DNA from: Paraburkholderia youngii
Lineage (GTDB): Bacteria; Pseudomonadota; Gammaproteobacteria; Burkholderiales; Burkholderiaceae
Length of the DNA: 64,000 nt
Assembly (NCBI RefSeq): GCF_013366925.1
Contig: NZ_JAALDK010000002.1
Span: 620,001 to 684,000, forward strand
Reading direction: 5' to 3'
This document shows positions 7,648 to 15,754 of this stretch, piece by piece. Within the stretch, counting starts at the first letter, position 1; every line of letters starts with the position of its first letter. Under the pieces are notes generated by a model. The model did not search any database and was not told the origin of the DNA. It saw nothing but the letters and a program-made list of their open reading frames with translations. The translations under genes were made by a program, and so were the position numbers.

Positions 7648-9303
7648 ATGAAAATGAATTTCAGTTGCTTATCCCGGTCTGTTTTGCAGGGCATTGCAGG
7701 TGCTGGACTCGTCGCGCTCGCATGCTCGATCGCCCCAGGCGCGCACGCGCAAACGCTGGGATCGCTCGTCCAGGTAGCCGCGGGCGACCCATTTAGCGGT
7801 TGCACTGCCGACCAGCTGAACGCGCAGGAGTCGGCATTCGGCAGCGTCCTGTTTCCCGCCACCTCGATCGAGCCCTGGGTTGCGGTGGACCCGACGGACC
7901 CGGCTCGCCTGCTCGTCGGCCACCAGCAGGATCGCTGGAGCGACGGCGGCTCACGCGGCCTCGTCGGCGTCGTCTCCAACGATGCGGGCAGCACCTGGTC
8001 CAACTCGATTCCGTCCGGCGTGACTGACTGCACTGGCGGCAAATTCCGCCGTGCTTCCGATCCCTGGGTGGACTTTGCGCAAGACGGAACGGCCTTCTTC
8101 TTCTCTCTGGTGCTGGACCCCGCGAAACCGACCACGCCGTTTGGCGCGCGCAATAGCGGAATGCTGGTCAGCCGCTCCAGCGACCACGGTGCAACCTGGC
8201 AGACTCCCGTTACGCTGATCCGCAGCAGCTCGCCGCACGTGCTCAATGACAAGAACTCGCTCACTGCGGACCCGACCGCGACCAACTACGTCTATGCGGT
8301 TTGGGACCAGTTGAGCGTGTTCCCGCCAACGAAGGAAGGCGCCCAGTTGCTCGCGGAAAACGATGGCGTTCTGATCGCGCGGCAATTGCGTAACGGTGCA
8401 GCATCCGCGGCGGGCGGCGCCCCCGTATCCAAGTTCAATTTCACCGGCCCGAGCTTCTTCTCGCGATCCACTGATAAAGGCGTGACATGGAGCACCGCCG
8501 CCCCGATCTACCAGCCCGGGACGAACGCACAGACAATCGACAACATGGTGCGCGTGTTGCCTGATGGAACCCTGCTTGATTTCTTCACGGCGATCAATCC
8601 TCCGCCGTCGGTCCCGAGCATCGGCTATATCAAGTCCGCGGATAAAGGCGGAAGCTGGTCGGCGCCGACATTCACCAACGACATTCAGGCGGTCGGAGTG
8701 GTCTCGCCTGACAGCGGCCAGTCGATACGCGATGCCTCCATTCTTTACAGTGTCGCCGTGAACCCGGTCTCGGGGGCGATCTATCTCACCTGGCAGGACG
8801 ATCGCTTTTCGTCCGCGACCTGCACCACGCCCACTGGATCGATTCCGGTCGACGCGATCGCCTTCAGCGAATCGACAGATGGCGGTGCTACCTGGTCAAC
8901 GCCAGTGATGATCAACCAGACGCCGACAAACGAAGCCCACCCCTGCCGTCAGCAGGCCTTCATTCCGGCGGTCGTGTCGTCGGGCGACGGCAATACGATC
9001 GTGGTGACCTACTACGACTTTCGTAACGACACGAACACACCCGCCGGCTTCGAGGGAACCGACTATTTCGCAGTGTTCTGCTCGCCTGCGACTGCGTGTA
9101 CCGATCGCGCGAATTGGAGTACTGAACTCAAGCTGACCGACACCTCGTTCAACATCCTTAACGCTCCCGTGGCGGGCGGCCATTTCCTCGGCGACTACAT
9201 GGGGCTGGCTGCTAGTGGTTCGAAAACTGTCTACCCGGTATTCGGCGTAGCCACGGGGCCCAACGTGACGGACGAATTCACCCGCAAGATCACCTTGCCG
9301 TGA
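7648..9303 (+). CDS. Exported Asp-box (BNR) repeat protein, sialidase-like fold
   Basis: A 551-residue secreted protein. ATG 7648 has GAGG seven bases upstream and starts a classical signal peptide ending at AHAQ near residue 35. Five Asp-box repeats of the S-x-D-x-G-x-T/S-W form are visible: near 110-117 (SNDAGSTW), 177-184 (SSDHGATW), 274-281 (STDKGVTW), 330-337 (SADKGGSW) and 409-416 (STDGGATW). They mark a six-bladed beta-propeller of the sialidase/BNR type. I do not see the arginine triad and RIP motif of true sialidases clearly, so a glycan-binding or other exo-hydrolase role is as likely as sialidase activity. It is monocistronic; the next gene points the other way. Confidence 0.85.
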   Translation: MKMNFSCLSRSVLQGIAGAGLVALACSIAPGAHAQTLGSLVQVAAGDPFSGCTADQLNAQESAFGSVLFPATSIEPWVAVDPTDPARLLVGHQQDRWSDGGSRGLVGVVSNDAGSTWSNSIPSGVTDCTGGKFRRASDPWVDFAQDGTAFFFSLVLDPAKPTTPFGARNSGMLVSRSSDHGATWQTPVTLIRSSSPHVLNDKNSLTADPTATNYVYAVWDQLSVFPPTKEGAQLLAENDGVLIARQLRNGAASAAGGAPVSKFNFTGPSFFSRSTDKGVTWSTAAPIYQPGTNAQTIDNMVRVLPDGTLLDFFTAINPPPSVPSIGYIKSADKGGSWSAPTFTNDIQAVGVVSPDSGQSIRDASILYSVAVNPVSGAIYLTWQDDRFSSATCTTPTGSIPVDAIAFSESTDGGATWSTPVMINQTPTNEAHPCRQQAFIPAVVSSGDGNTIVVTYYDFRNDTNTPAGFEGTDYFAVFCSPATACTDRANWSTELKLTDTSFNILNAPVAGGHFLGDYMGLAASGSKTVYPVFGVATGPNVTDEFTRKITLP

Positions 9304-9309
9304 GCGCAA

Positions 9310-9340
9310 ATGGGCGGCGACGGAGAAGGTCGCCGCCCAT
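9310..9340 (+). terminator. Perfect 12-bp hairpin between convergent genes
   Basis: ATGGGCGGCGAC (9310-9321) is the exact reverse complement of GTCGCCGCCCAT (9329-9340), with a seven-base loop, seven bases after the stop of the Asp-box gene. No T-tract follows on the plus strand and only TTT on the minus strand, so it may be a weak bidirectional terminator or a 3'-end protecting hairpin. Confidence 0.55.
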
Positions 9341-9369
9341 CCGCGACGCTCCAACTCTGATAGCGCGCG

Positions 9370-10116
9370 CTACACCGATTCGCCGCCCTCCTTCACCTGG
9401 ACCGCATCTCCGACACGTACGCCAAGCTGTGTCGCGGCGCTGCCGCGATTCACGGCGATCTCGACGAGCCCGATCGAGTTCTCGTACCAGAAAGCTCGAC
9501 CGGCCGTTACATCGGAAAAGACCCGCGCATATTCGACATCGGCATCTCCGATGCCAAGCCGTGCAGACCTCGGCACGGTTCCGGCCCGCAGCCCCGTCAG
9601 CGCATTGCCGTAGTGATCGACGTAAATGACCTCGGCGCAATCGCCCGCATCCAGTTGCACGCTCAAGCCTGTCCTCTCAACGAGCTTGTCGGAAGGCAAC
9701 TCGCCGCGGCTCACCCATGCCGCCATCGGGGCGAACAGATCGCGACCATGAAATGAGGCGGAAAGCGCGGCGGGACGCCATGTAATCCGCCAGGTCCGGG
9801 TATGCGCCGCGCGCGCCGCCACGACCGAGAGCAGCCCGTTGTCCGGCCCGACGAACCGCTGCCCGTCGGCTTGCAGCACGACGGCATCCCGCTCGCTACC
9901 CACGCCGGGATCGACCACGGCAAGGAACACACAATCCGGCGGATACCACCGTGCTATCGCCGCGAGTAGATGCGCGCCTGCCCGCGGGTCGTAGTTCGGG
10001 GCAGTATGCAGCACATCGATAATGGGGGTGCCGGCTGCCGCGTGTCGCAGCAAAGCGACCCTTACCTGCCCGACATAGATGTCGTCGGCCCCGAAATCGG
10101 TAAAGAGTGCGAGCAT
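9370..10116 (-). CDS. SAM hydroxide adenosyltransferase family protein (DUF62 / SAM-dependent chlorinase-fluorinase fold)
   Basis: A 248-residue cytosolic enzyme. ATG at 10116 has a clear AGGAGG seven bases upstream. N-terminal LFTDFGADDIYVGQVR, the VVDPGVGS loop near residue 68, VGPDNGLL, FHGRDLFAPMAAW and the C-terminal ENSIGLVEIAVNRGSAA are the signatures of this family. Most members split S-adenosylmethionine with water into adenosine and methionine; fluorinase and chlorinase are rare relatives. The hydrolase is the safer reading here, since no halometabolite genes are nearby. It is followed on the same strand by no close gene, and its upstream neighbour, a LysR gene, ends 90 bases away on the same strand. 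Confidence 0.87.
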   Translation of the reverse strand: MLALFTDFGADDIYVGQVRVALLRHAAAGTPIIDVLHTAPNYDPRAGAHLLAAIARWYPPDCVFLAVVDPGVGSERDAVVLQADGQRFVGPDNGLLSVVAARAAHTRTWRITWRPAALSASFHGRDLFAPMAAWVSRGELPSDKLVERTGLSVQLDAGDCAEVIYVDHYGNALTGLRAGTVPRSARLGIGDADVEYARVFSDVTAGRAFWYENSIGLVEIAVNRGSAATQLGVRVGDAVQVKEGGESV

Positions 10117-10205
10117 CGCATAGCCTCCTTGCAGTCCTGTGCCGCCTCGCCGGACAGTGTTCGTTAAATATTCGAAATCCCCGCTCCTCGCCTTCTCCGC
10201 ACATA

Positions 10206-11183
10206 TCAACGCGAGCGGAAACGCGAACGCCTCGATGGAGATCGGCTCCGCTTTGCTTGCTCCGAGGTCGCGGACTCATTTGGCGTGATCTGGGCATCAA
10301 CGCAGAACGCGATGAACGCCTGCACCTTTGCGGCCAGGTGCCGCCGCGACGGATAGAGCGCATATAGAGGGAAACGTTCATCCGGCCAGTCCGGAAACAG
10401 ATCGACGAGCTCGTGCTGTGCGATCAGTGTTTCCGTGCCGATCGACATGACCTGGGCGATTCCTGCGCCCGCTACGCAAGCGTTCAGCATCGTGCCGACA
10501 TCGGAGACCAGCAGCCGCCCGGAGACCGGGATGCTGACGACTTCCTTGCCCCGCTGGAACTCCCATTCAAAGGGGCGTCCCGATAAGGGATTGTAGAAAA
10601 GTATGCGTTCGTGATCGACGACGTCATCAGGACAGTTGGGGCGGCCGTTGCTTTCGAGGTAAGCCGGAGACGCAACCGTGATGATCCGCGCTTCCAGCAG
10701 CTTGCGAGCAACCAGAGTACCAACCGGTGGCGGCCCGAAGCGTATCGCAAGGTCGAAGCCATCCGCAACGAGATCGCCCACGTCATCGCGCATGATCAAT
10801 TCCACCGAAAGCTCTGGAAACTGCCGCAGAAATCCGGGCAGCTTCGACGCGAGGACGGTCCGAGAAAAGAATGGGTCCACGTTGACGCGCAACTTGCCTT
10901 GGACCACGCCGGCAGAACCCGATGCTGTACTTGCCGCGCACTCGATGCCGACCAGATGTGGGCTGACAGTCTGGTAGAGACGCCTTCCTTCGTCGGTCAA
11001 GGTTTGCGATCGGGTCGTACGGTCGAGCAAGCGGACGCCGATCTGCTTTTCCAGCCGGCTTATCGCTCTGCTTACGCCGGACGGAGACACGCCGAGCGCC
11101 TCCGCGGCACGAACGAAACTTCCGCTTTCGGCGACAGCGGCAAGCACCGTTATCCCCGCGAACAATCGACCGTCGAAGGTCAT
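10206..11183 (-). CDS. LysR-family transcriptional regulator
   Basis: A 325-residue regulator with the winged helix-turn-helix at residues 5-65 (AAVAESGSFVRAAEALGVSPSGVSRAISRLEKQIGVRLLDRTTR region) and a LysR substrate-binding domain from about 90 to 295. The last 25 residues are Arg/Ser-rich and unusual. ATG 11183 has GAGG close upstream. It is divergent from an aldo/keto reductase gene with 119 bases between the starts, the classic LysR arrangement, so that reductase is its likely target. The intergenic region contains the 12-base palindrome TGATTTTAATCA. Confidence 0.92.
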   Translation of the reverse strand: MTFDGRLFAGITVLAAVAESGSFVRAAEALGVSPSGVSRAISRLEKQIGVRLLDRTTRSQTLTDEGRRLYQTVSPHLVGIECAASTASGSAGVVQGKLRVNVDPFFSRTVLASKLPGFLRQFPELSVELIMRDDVGDLVADGFDLAIRFGPPPVGTLVARKLLEARIITVASPAYLESNGRPNCPDDVVDHERILFYNPLSGRPFEWEFQRGKEVVSIPVSGRLLVSDVGTMLNACVAGAGIAQVMSIGTETLIAQHELVDLFPDWPDERFPLYALYPSRRHLAAKVQAFIAFCVDAQITPNESATSEQAKRSRSPSRRSRFRSR

Positions 11184-11210
11184 GATGCGCCTCGAACACT
11201 GATGGATTCG

Positions 11211-11222
11211 TGATTTTAATCA
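11211..11222. promoter_or_regulatory. Palindrome in the LysR / aldo-keto reductase intergenic region
   Basis: TGATTTTAATCA is a perfect 12-base palindrome, 28 bases upstream of the LysR start and 81 upstream of the reductase start. The position fits a LysR binding site, but the sequence is short and AT-rich, so chance is possible. Confidence 0.35.
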
Positions 11223-11302
11223 TTTCAGATTTGATTGATCCATACTTTATTCATCAATTGGCGCGTGAGACATTGGACGCCTCACCAACACGGAGGAACA
11301 GC

Positions 11303-12124
11303 ATGGAAACGATCAAACGCGGAGAACTCGCCATACCGTGCCTGGGCTTCGGTACGTTCCGCATGCCCGGCAACGACTGTCAGCCGGTCGTAGAAAGCGC
11401 GCTGGAAGTCGGCTATCGGCATATCGATACCGCCGAGATGTACCAGAACGAAGAATCGGTGGGGGCCGCCATCGCCGGCTCGGGCATCGCGCGGGACGAG
11501 TTATTCGTGACGACCAAGGTATGGCACGAGAACCTCGAACCCGATGCCCTGCGCCGCGCATTTGCCAGGAGCCTCGAGAAGCTGCGACTTGATTTCGTCG
11601 ACCTCTACATGATCCATTGGCCGTCCCGCGACATGAATCTTGCGGCTGCTTTGGAGACGCTCATGCAGATCAAGGAGGCGGGGCTTACCCGCGGCATCGG
11701 CGTCTGCAATTTCAATATGCCGTTGATCGAGGCGGCCGTTGAGGACATAGGCGCACCGATCGCCTGTCATCAACTTGAATATCACCCGTTCCTGGATCAG
11801 TCCGCGATGCTCGCCTATCTGCGCTCGAAAAACATCCCGTTGGTCGCGTATGCGCCGCTCGCACAGGGACGCGCGGCAAGCGATGCGACATTGGCGCGGA
11901 TCGGCAGCAAGCACGGTGCGACTGCCGCACAGATTGCAATTGCCTGGCTGCTCGATCAGAACGACGTTATTGCGATCCCCAAGGCGCAGCGGCGCGAAAG
12001 CCAGCAAGCAAATCTGAATGCACTGGCTGTTCGACTCGACGACGATGACCGCAAAGCAATCGCAGCGCTTCGCAAGGATCAGCGTTATGTCGTTCCCCCC
12101 TTCGCTCCCCAATGGGACGCGTGA
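11303..12124 (+). CDS. Aldo/keto reductase (AKR family)
   Basis: A 273-residue NAD(P)H-dependent oxidoreductase with the usual (beta/alpha)8 AKR layout. DTAEMYQNEESVG near residue 40 supplies the catalytic Asp and Tyr, VTTKVW the Lys, and YMIHWP the His, so the tetrad is complete. GIGVCNF and CHQLEYHPFL are family motifs; C-terminal IPKAQRRESQQANLNAL binds the cofactor phosphate. It resembles the 2,5-diketo-D-gluconate reductase / methylglyoxal reductase branch (DkgA/DkgB/YeaE-like). ATG 11303 has GGAGG with good spacing. It is divergent from a LysR regulator. Its stop lies ten bases from the end of the convergent MFS gene. The physiological aldehyde or ketone substrate is unknown. Confidence 0.92.
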   Translation: METIKRGELAIPCLGFGTFRMPGNDCQPVVESALEVGYRHIDTAEMYQNEESVGAAIAGSGIARDELFVTTKVWHENLEPDALRRAFARSLEKLRLDFVDLYMIHWPSRDMNLAAALETLMQIKEAGLTRGIGVCNFNMPLIEAAVEDIGAPIACHQLEYHPFLDQSAMLAYLRSKNIPLVAYAPLAQGRAASDATLARIGSKHGATAAQIAIAWLLDQNDVIAIPKAQRRESQQANLNALAVRLDDDDRKAIAALRKDQRYVVPPFAPQWDA

Positions 12125-12134
12125 TTCAGCAGGC

Positions 12135-13706
12135 TTACATGCTCGGGCGACGGGCACACTCATCCAGCGCAGAGTTCGGACGATGCGCGTACGTGCCCAG
12201 TCCGAACGCGACGACGCTGAGCAGCGCCAAAGCCCATACACAGATCACGGCGTACAGCATCACGAGACCAAAGCCGTGCACGAGCGCCGCCTGAGCGATC
12301 ACGCCATGCGGATCGGCGGTTGCGAGTTTCGCGCTGTCCCGCGTCAGATGCGCGATATTGCCTGCTGCCACCTTTTGCGCGAGAAAACGCAGCGACGAGG
12401 TTTCGGAAGGGCCGGGAAGCGCGCGAGATAGATAAGAAAGCACACCCTCGAAGAGTATGTAACCCATCAGCGCGATATTGATGGCCAGGCTGATCAGCCT
12501 CGCGCTCATATCGATACCCGAGGCCATGCCCGCGCGGTTCGACGAGACCGAGCCGGTCGCAGTATTGGTGACCGGCGTGTTGGTCATCCCCAGCCCGATT
12601 CCGCTCAACAGGCACCCCGGCAGCATCGTGAGCCAACTGGCCTGCTCCACGCCAGCTCCGCACCTCATCAGGATGAAGCCGAGACCGATAATGAACAGTC
12701 CGAGCGGAATGACCCTGCGCGCATCGAAGCGCAGCGCAAGCCGCTCGGCAAATGGCGGCACGATGAGCGTGGGTAGCGTATAGGCGAGCAGCGACAGTCC
12801 GGACTTCACATCCGTGTAGCCGAGCGCGCCCTGAAAATAGATCGGCAGATAGATCATGAACGGCCAGTAGCTGAAGTTCATGCCCATCGATCCGCATATC
12901 GCACCTGAAAACCGGCGGGTCCGGAACACGGAAAAGTCGAACATCGGCCGACGACTACGCTTCTCGACGAGGATGAACGCGATAAAACTCGACGCCGTCG
13001 CCGCGACGATGCCGAGCGCGGCGGGGCTCTCCAAGCCGAGATCCGGACCTTGCGTAATCAAATAGACGAGACCGAAACACGACGCGGAAAGCGTGAGCAT
13101 GCCAGCAACGTCCAGGTGTTGCGCGTGCGGGTCGCGGGACTCCTGCACACCCGCGAAGACGAGACCTAGTGCCACGATCGAGATCAACGCGTGGACGAGG
13201 AACACCCACTGCCAGTTGGCGACTGCGACGATCATGCCGCCGATGATCGGACCAAACCCAAGGCCGATGCCAAAGATGATTCCCCAAGCGCCAAACGCTT
13301 TGCTGCGGTCGCGCCCTTCCTGAAACTGATGCGACAGCACCGCCACCTGGCAGATCAGCATCGCTCCGCCGCCCATCCCTTGAAAAAAACGGCTGACGAT
13401 CAGGACCGGCGCACTCTGTGCGAGGCCGCAGATGAGCGAGGTGATCCCGAACATCACGATGCTGGCCACGTAGATGCGTTTGCGTCCGAAACGGTCTGCC
13501 AGCGCGCCGGTGCCCATCAGCACGGTGGTGCACGCGAGCGTGTAGGCGTTCATGATCCATTGAATCTCCTTGAAATCGGCGTGCAGCACGCCTTCAAGGG
13601 TGGAGAGCACCGTCGGCACACTGGAAATTTCGAGGCCGAACATCAGCGAGGTCAGGCATACCGCGGCGAGCGCCACGGCATTTTTGGAAGGGGTGGCGAG
13701 TGTCAT
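12135..13706 (-). CDS. MFS transporter, DHA2 (14-helix) drug-exporter type
   Basis: A 523-residue inner-membrane protein with about fourteen helices. Motif A (GALADRFGRKRIYV) follows helix 2 and motif C (GFGPIIGGMI-type) lies in helix 5, both typical of EmrB/QacA-like proton-coupled multidrug exporters. The start at 13706 (MTLATPSKNAVALAA) is chosen because it leads straight into helix 1; a longer frame to 13838 would run into the divergent promoter. There is no strong ribosome-binding site. It is divergent from a LysR gene that starts at 13866, which suggests regulation by that protein. No membrane-fusion or outer-membrane partner gene is adjacent. Confidence 0.9.
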   Translation of the reverse strand: MTLATPSKNAVALAAVCLTSLMFGLEISSVPTVLSTLEGVLHADFKEIQWIMNAYTLACTTVLMGTGALADRFGRKRIYVASIVMFGITSLICGLAQSAPVLIVSRFFQGMGGGAMLICQVAVLSHQFQEGRDRSKAFGAWGIIFGIGLGFGPIIGGMIVAVANWQWVFLVHALISIVALGLVFAGVQESRDPHAQHLDVAGMLTLSASCFGLVYLITQGPDLGLESPAALGIVAATASSFIAFILVEKRSRRPMFDFSVFRTRRFSGAICGSMGMNFSYWPFMIYLPIYFQGALGYTDVKSGLSLLAYTLPTLIVPPFAERLALRFDARRVIPLGLFIIGLGFILMRCGAGVEQASWLTMLPGCLLSGIGLGMTNTPVTNTATGSVSSNRAGMASGIDMSARLISLAINIALMGYILFEGVLSYLSRALPGPSETSSLRFLAQKVAAGNIAHLTRDSAKLATADPHGVIAQAALVHGFGLVMLYAVICVWALALLSVVAFGLGTYAHRPNSALDECARRPSM

Positions 13707-13865
13707 GAGATATCGCAGGGAAAAGGTGCGTTTGCGAGTACACGTCGGCGTGCACGGAGGGAGTTGATCGACCAGCAGCATCACGTCCGATGTACTATAA
13801 CGGGAACCAGTGTCCCTATTGAGGCGGTTTTTTCCCACGACTTATTCCCCCGAGGACCCAATTCG

Positions 13866-14768
13866 ATGGATCAACTCGATGGCGTAGCGGTCTTTGTCAA
13901 GGTGATCGAAGCCGGTAGCTTTACGGTTGCGGCCGAACGCATGCACCTCACGCGGTCGGCCATCGGCAAAGTGATTGCGAAGCTCGAGGCGCGCCTCGGC
14001 GTACGCCTGCTCCAGCGCACGACGCGTAGCCAGACACTGACGGAGGCTGGGCGCAGCTACTACGATCGATGCGTCCGCGCGCTTGCCGAGCTGGACGCCG
14101 CCGAAGCCGAACTGGAGACCGGATACAGCGAGCCACGCGGTCGCCTGCGGGTCAGCGCGCCGCTCGCATTCGGCCACCATTGCGTCGCTCCGGTGTTGTT
14201 CGGACTGGCACGCAAGCACCCCAAACTACAGATCGACATCTCGTTTACAGACCGGGCAGTCGATCTCGTTGAAGAAAACATCGATCTTGCGGTGCGCATC
14301 GGCGCTTTGCGCGACAGCACGAGTCTCGCCGCACGGCATCTCGGCGTTCAGGAAACCAGCATCGGAGCGGCCCCGGCGTATCTTGCGCGGCATGGGACGC
14401 CCGTCGATATCGACGATTTCGCGAAGCATGCGGGCATCGCTTACTCGCGCGCCGGCGTGGTGTCGCCATGGCGCGTACTCGACACGGACGGGGTTGAACG
14501 GGAATTGCTGATCAAGCCGCAACTGAGCCTCGACGATATCCAGGCGATTGCCGGAGCCGGTGTCGCCGGTCTGGGGCTCGTGCAGTTGCCATGCTGGTTG
14601 CTGACACGATATGTGATGACGGGCGAACTCGTCGCGGTGAGGGAGCGTTGCGGCGTGCGACCACAGGACATCCACGCGGTGTGGCCGAACACGCGATATC
14701 TTCCGTCGAAGACTCGTTGCGCGATCGATGCACTGGTCGCGGAGATCCCACCGATGATTCTTCGTTGA
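13866..14768 (+). CDS. LysR-family transcriptional regulator (CrgA / AaeR-like)
   Basis: A 300-residue regulator with N-terminal helix-turn-helix (MDQLDGVAVFVKVIEAGSF and SAIGKVIAKLEARLGVRLLQRTTR region) and a substrate-binding domain from about residue 90. This N-terminus is typical of the large LysR group that controls efflux and stress genes. ATG 13866 is the family start; the frame is open far upstream but overlaps the divergent MFS gene. The 159-base intergenic region holds a short GGGA-N7-TCCC symmetry at 13802-13816, too weak to call an operator. The probable target is the divergent DHA2 exporter. Confidence 0.92.
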   Translation: MDQLDGVAVFVKVIEAGSFTVAAERMHLTRSAIGKVIAKLEARLGVRLLQRTTRSQTLTEAGRSYYDRCVRALAELDAAEAELETGYSEPRGRLRVSAPLAFGHHCVAPVLFGLARKHPKLQIDISFTDRAVDLVEENIDLAVRIGALRDSTSLAARHLGVQETSIGAAPAYLARHGTPVDIDDFAKHAGIAYSRAGVVSPWRVLDTDGVERELLIKPQLSLDDIQAIAGAGVAGLGLVQLPCWLLTRYVMTGELVAVRERCGVRPQDIHAVWPNTRYLPSKTRCAIDALVAEIPPMILR

Positions 14769-14776
14769 GGTGGGTG

Positions 14777-15029
14777 AAGCCGAGCCGTACGGACGATTGC
14801 CGAGACCGCACGTGCAAGGTTCGAGGGAATGCCCGGGCTACGTTCAAAGGCTTTCACGCTCAATTCCGCAAAGCGTGAAGCCACGAACTTCTACGTTAGG
14901 GAATCGGAGGACGCAGCCAAAGCGTTCTTCACCGATGCGCTCCGCGAGCGAGTAACCGGTCTTTACGGTGTACGCCCCGACGCCGAGTTCGTGCGGATTG
15001 CCGCGCTAGTGGAAAACGCACGAACATGA
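14777..15029 (+). pseudogene. Remnant of a YdhR-type small monooxygenase, N-terminus missing
   Basis: The frame is open from just after a TGA at 14774-14776. It encodes about 83 residues: a short start-less stretch ending ARFEG, then MPGLRSKAFTLNSAKREATNFYV, a Glu/Ala-rich helix (ESEDAAKAFF), and a VTGLYGVRP / FVRIAALVENA ending. This matches the core and C-terminus of the roughly 100-residue YdhR/ABM ferredoxin-like monooxygenases. The first beta strand with a start codon is absent. ATG 14829 could start a 66-residue product, but its Shine-Dalgarno-like GAGGG abuts the start codon. I read it as a 5'-truncated, decaying gene left beside the LysR gene. Confidence 0.6.
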
Positions 15030-15067
15030 CATCGTCCAGCGTCGTGGGTGGAGAAACACGAGCTTTT

Positions 15068-15736
15068 CTACACCATGATGAATCCGTGCCGCATGCCGAG
15101 CATCACCGCCTCGGTGCGGTTGGTCGCACCGAGTTTGCCGAAGATGGACGACAGGTGGAATTTCACCGTGTTGTCGGAGATGTCGAGTTGCCGCGCGATC
15201 TCCTTGTTGCCGAGTCCGTCGGCGAGCATCGCCAGCACCTCGATCTCTCGAAACGTCAACGCTTCGAACGTTTCGCCGGGTGCCTTCTGGCGCGACGGTC
15301 TCGTTTCCGCGAGCAGCCTCGCGAGGATGTCGGGCGTCAGCACGCAAAGGCCCGCGGCCACGGCTTCGATGGAGACGACGATTTCGGCTGGCATCGCGTT
15401 GCGCGGCAGGATGGCTACTGCGTCGGTGGGCAACCCATCGAGCATCCAGTCGCTGTCCGGGTCGTCGCTCAACAGCACGAGCGACGGCGTAGCGTGCGAG
15501 AGTTCGAGTAGAGTCTTGGACGCGTCGCTTGCCTCCGGCGCGGTGTCGGTGACGATCACATCCGGCACCGATCCGGCGAGGCAATCGACGAGCTTTTCGG
15601 CATCGGCTGCGCTACCCAGGAACTCGAGTGCGGGGTTCGCCTCGACAAGCGCTTGCAGGCTCGCGCGCTCTTGCCACGATGCCGCAATCACTGCGACCCG
15701 CAAAGGCGCCGTCTGTCTCGTCCGTCCATCCGACAT
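15068..15736 (-). CDS. LuxR/NarL-type regulator with degenerate receiver domain
   Basis: A 222-residue protein with an N-terminal receiver-like domain (about 12-130) and a C-terminal LuxR helix-turn-helix (155-215: LTFREIEVLAMLADGLGNKEIARQL and NTVKFHLSSIFGKL). Asp64 (IVTDT) is in the phospho-acceptor position, but the acidic pair expected near residue 18 is replaced by Ala-Ala-Ser and the conserved Lys near 110 is Arg. It is therefore probably not controlled by ordinary phosphorylation. ATG 15736 has GGGA upstream. It lies 18 bases after an HtrA-like protease gene on the same strand, so the two form an operon. Confidence 0.88.
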   Translation of the reverse strand: MSDGRTRQTAPLRVAVIAASWQERASLQALVEANPALEFLGSAADAEKLVDCLAGSVPDVIVTDTAPEASDASKTLLELSHATPSLVLLSDDPDSDWMLDGLPTDAVAILPRNAMPAEIVVSIEAVAAGLCVLTPDILARLLAETRPSRQKAPGETFEALTFREIEVLAMLADGLGNKEIARQLDISDNTVKFHLSSIFGKLGATNRTEAVMLGMRHGFIMV

Positions 15737-15754
15737 TTCGTCCCTTCCCGGACC

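Noticed and set aside
9370..10116. Reading this gene as a fluorinase or chlorinase
   Set aside because: The family fold is shared, but most members are SAM hydrolases and no halogen-metabolism gene is near; the halogenase claim is not supported.
13802..13816. GGGA-N7-TCCC symmetry before the second LysR gene
   Set aside because: Four-base arms only; not enough to call an operator, although the place is right.
13191..13865. Upstream extension of the LysR frame by 225 residues
   Set aside because: It overlaps the divergent MFS gene and has shadow-type composition; the LysR helix-turn-helix starts normally at 13866.
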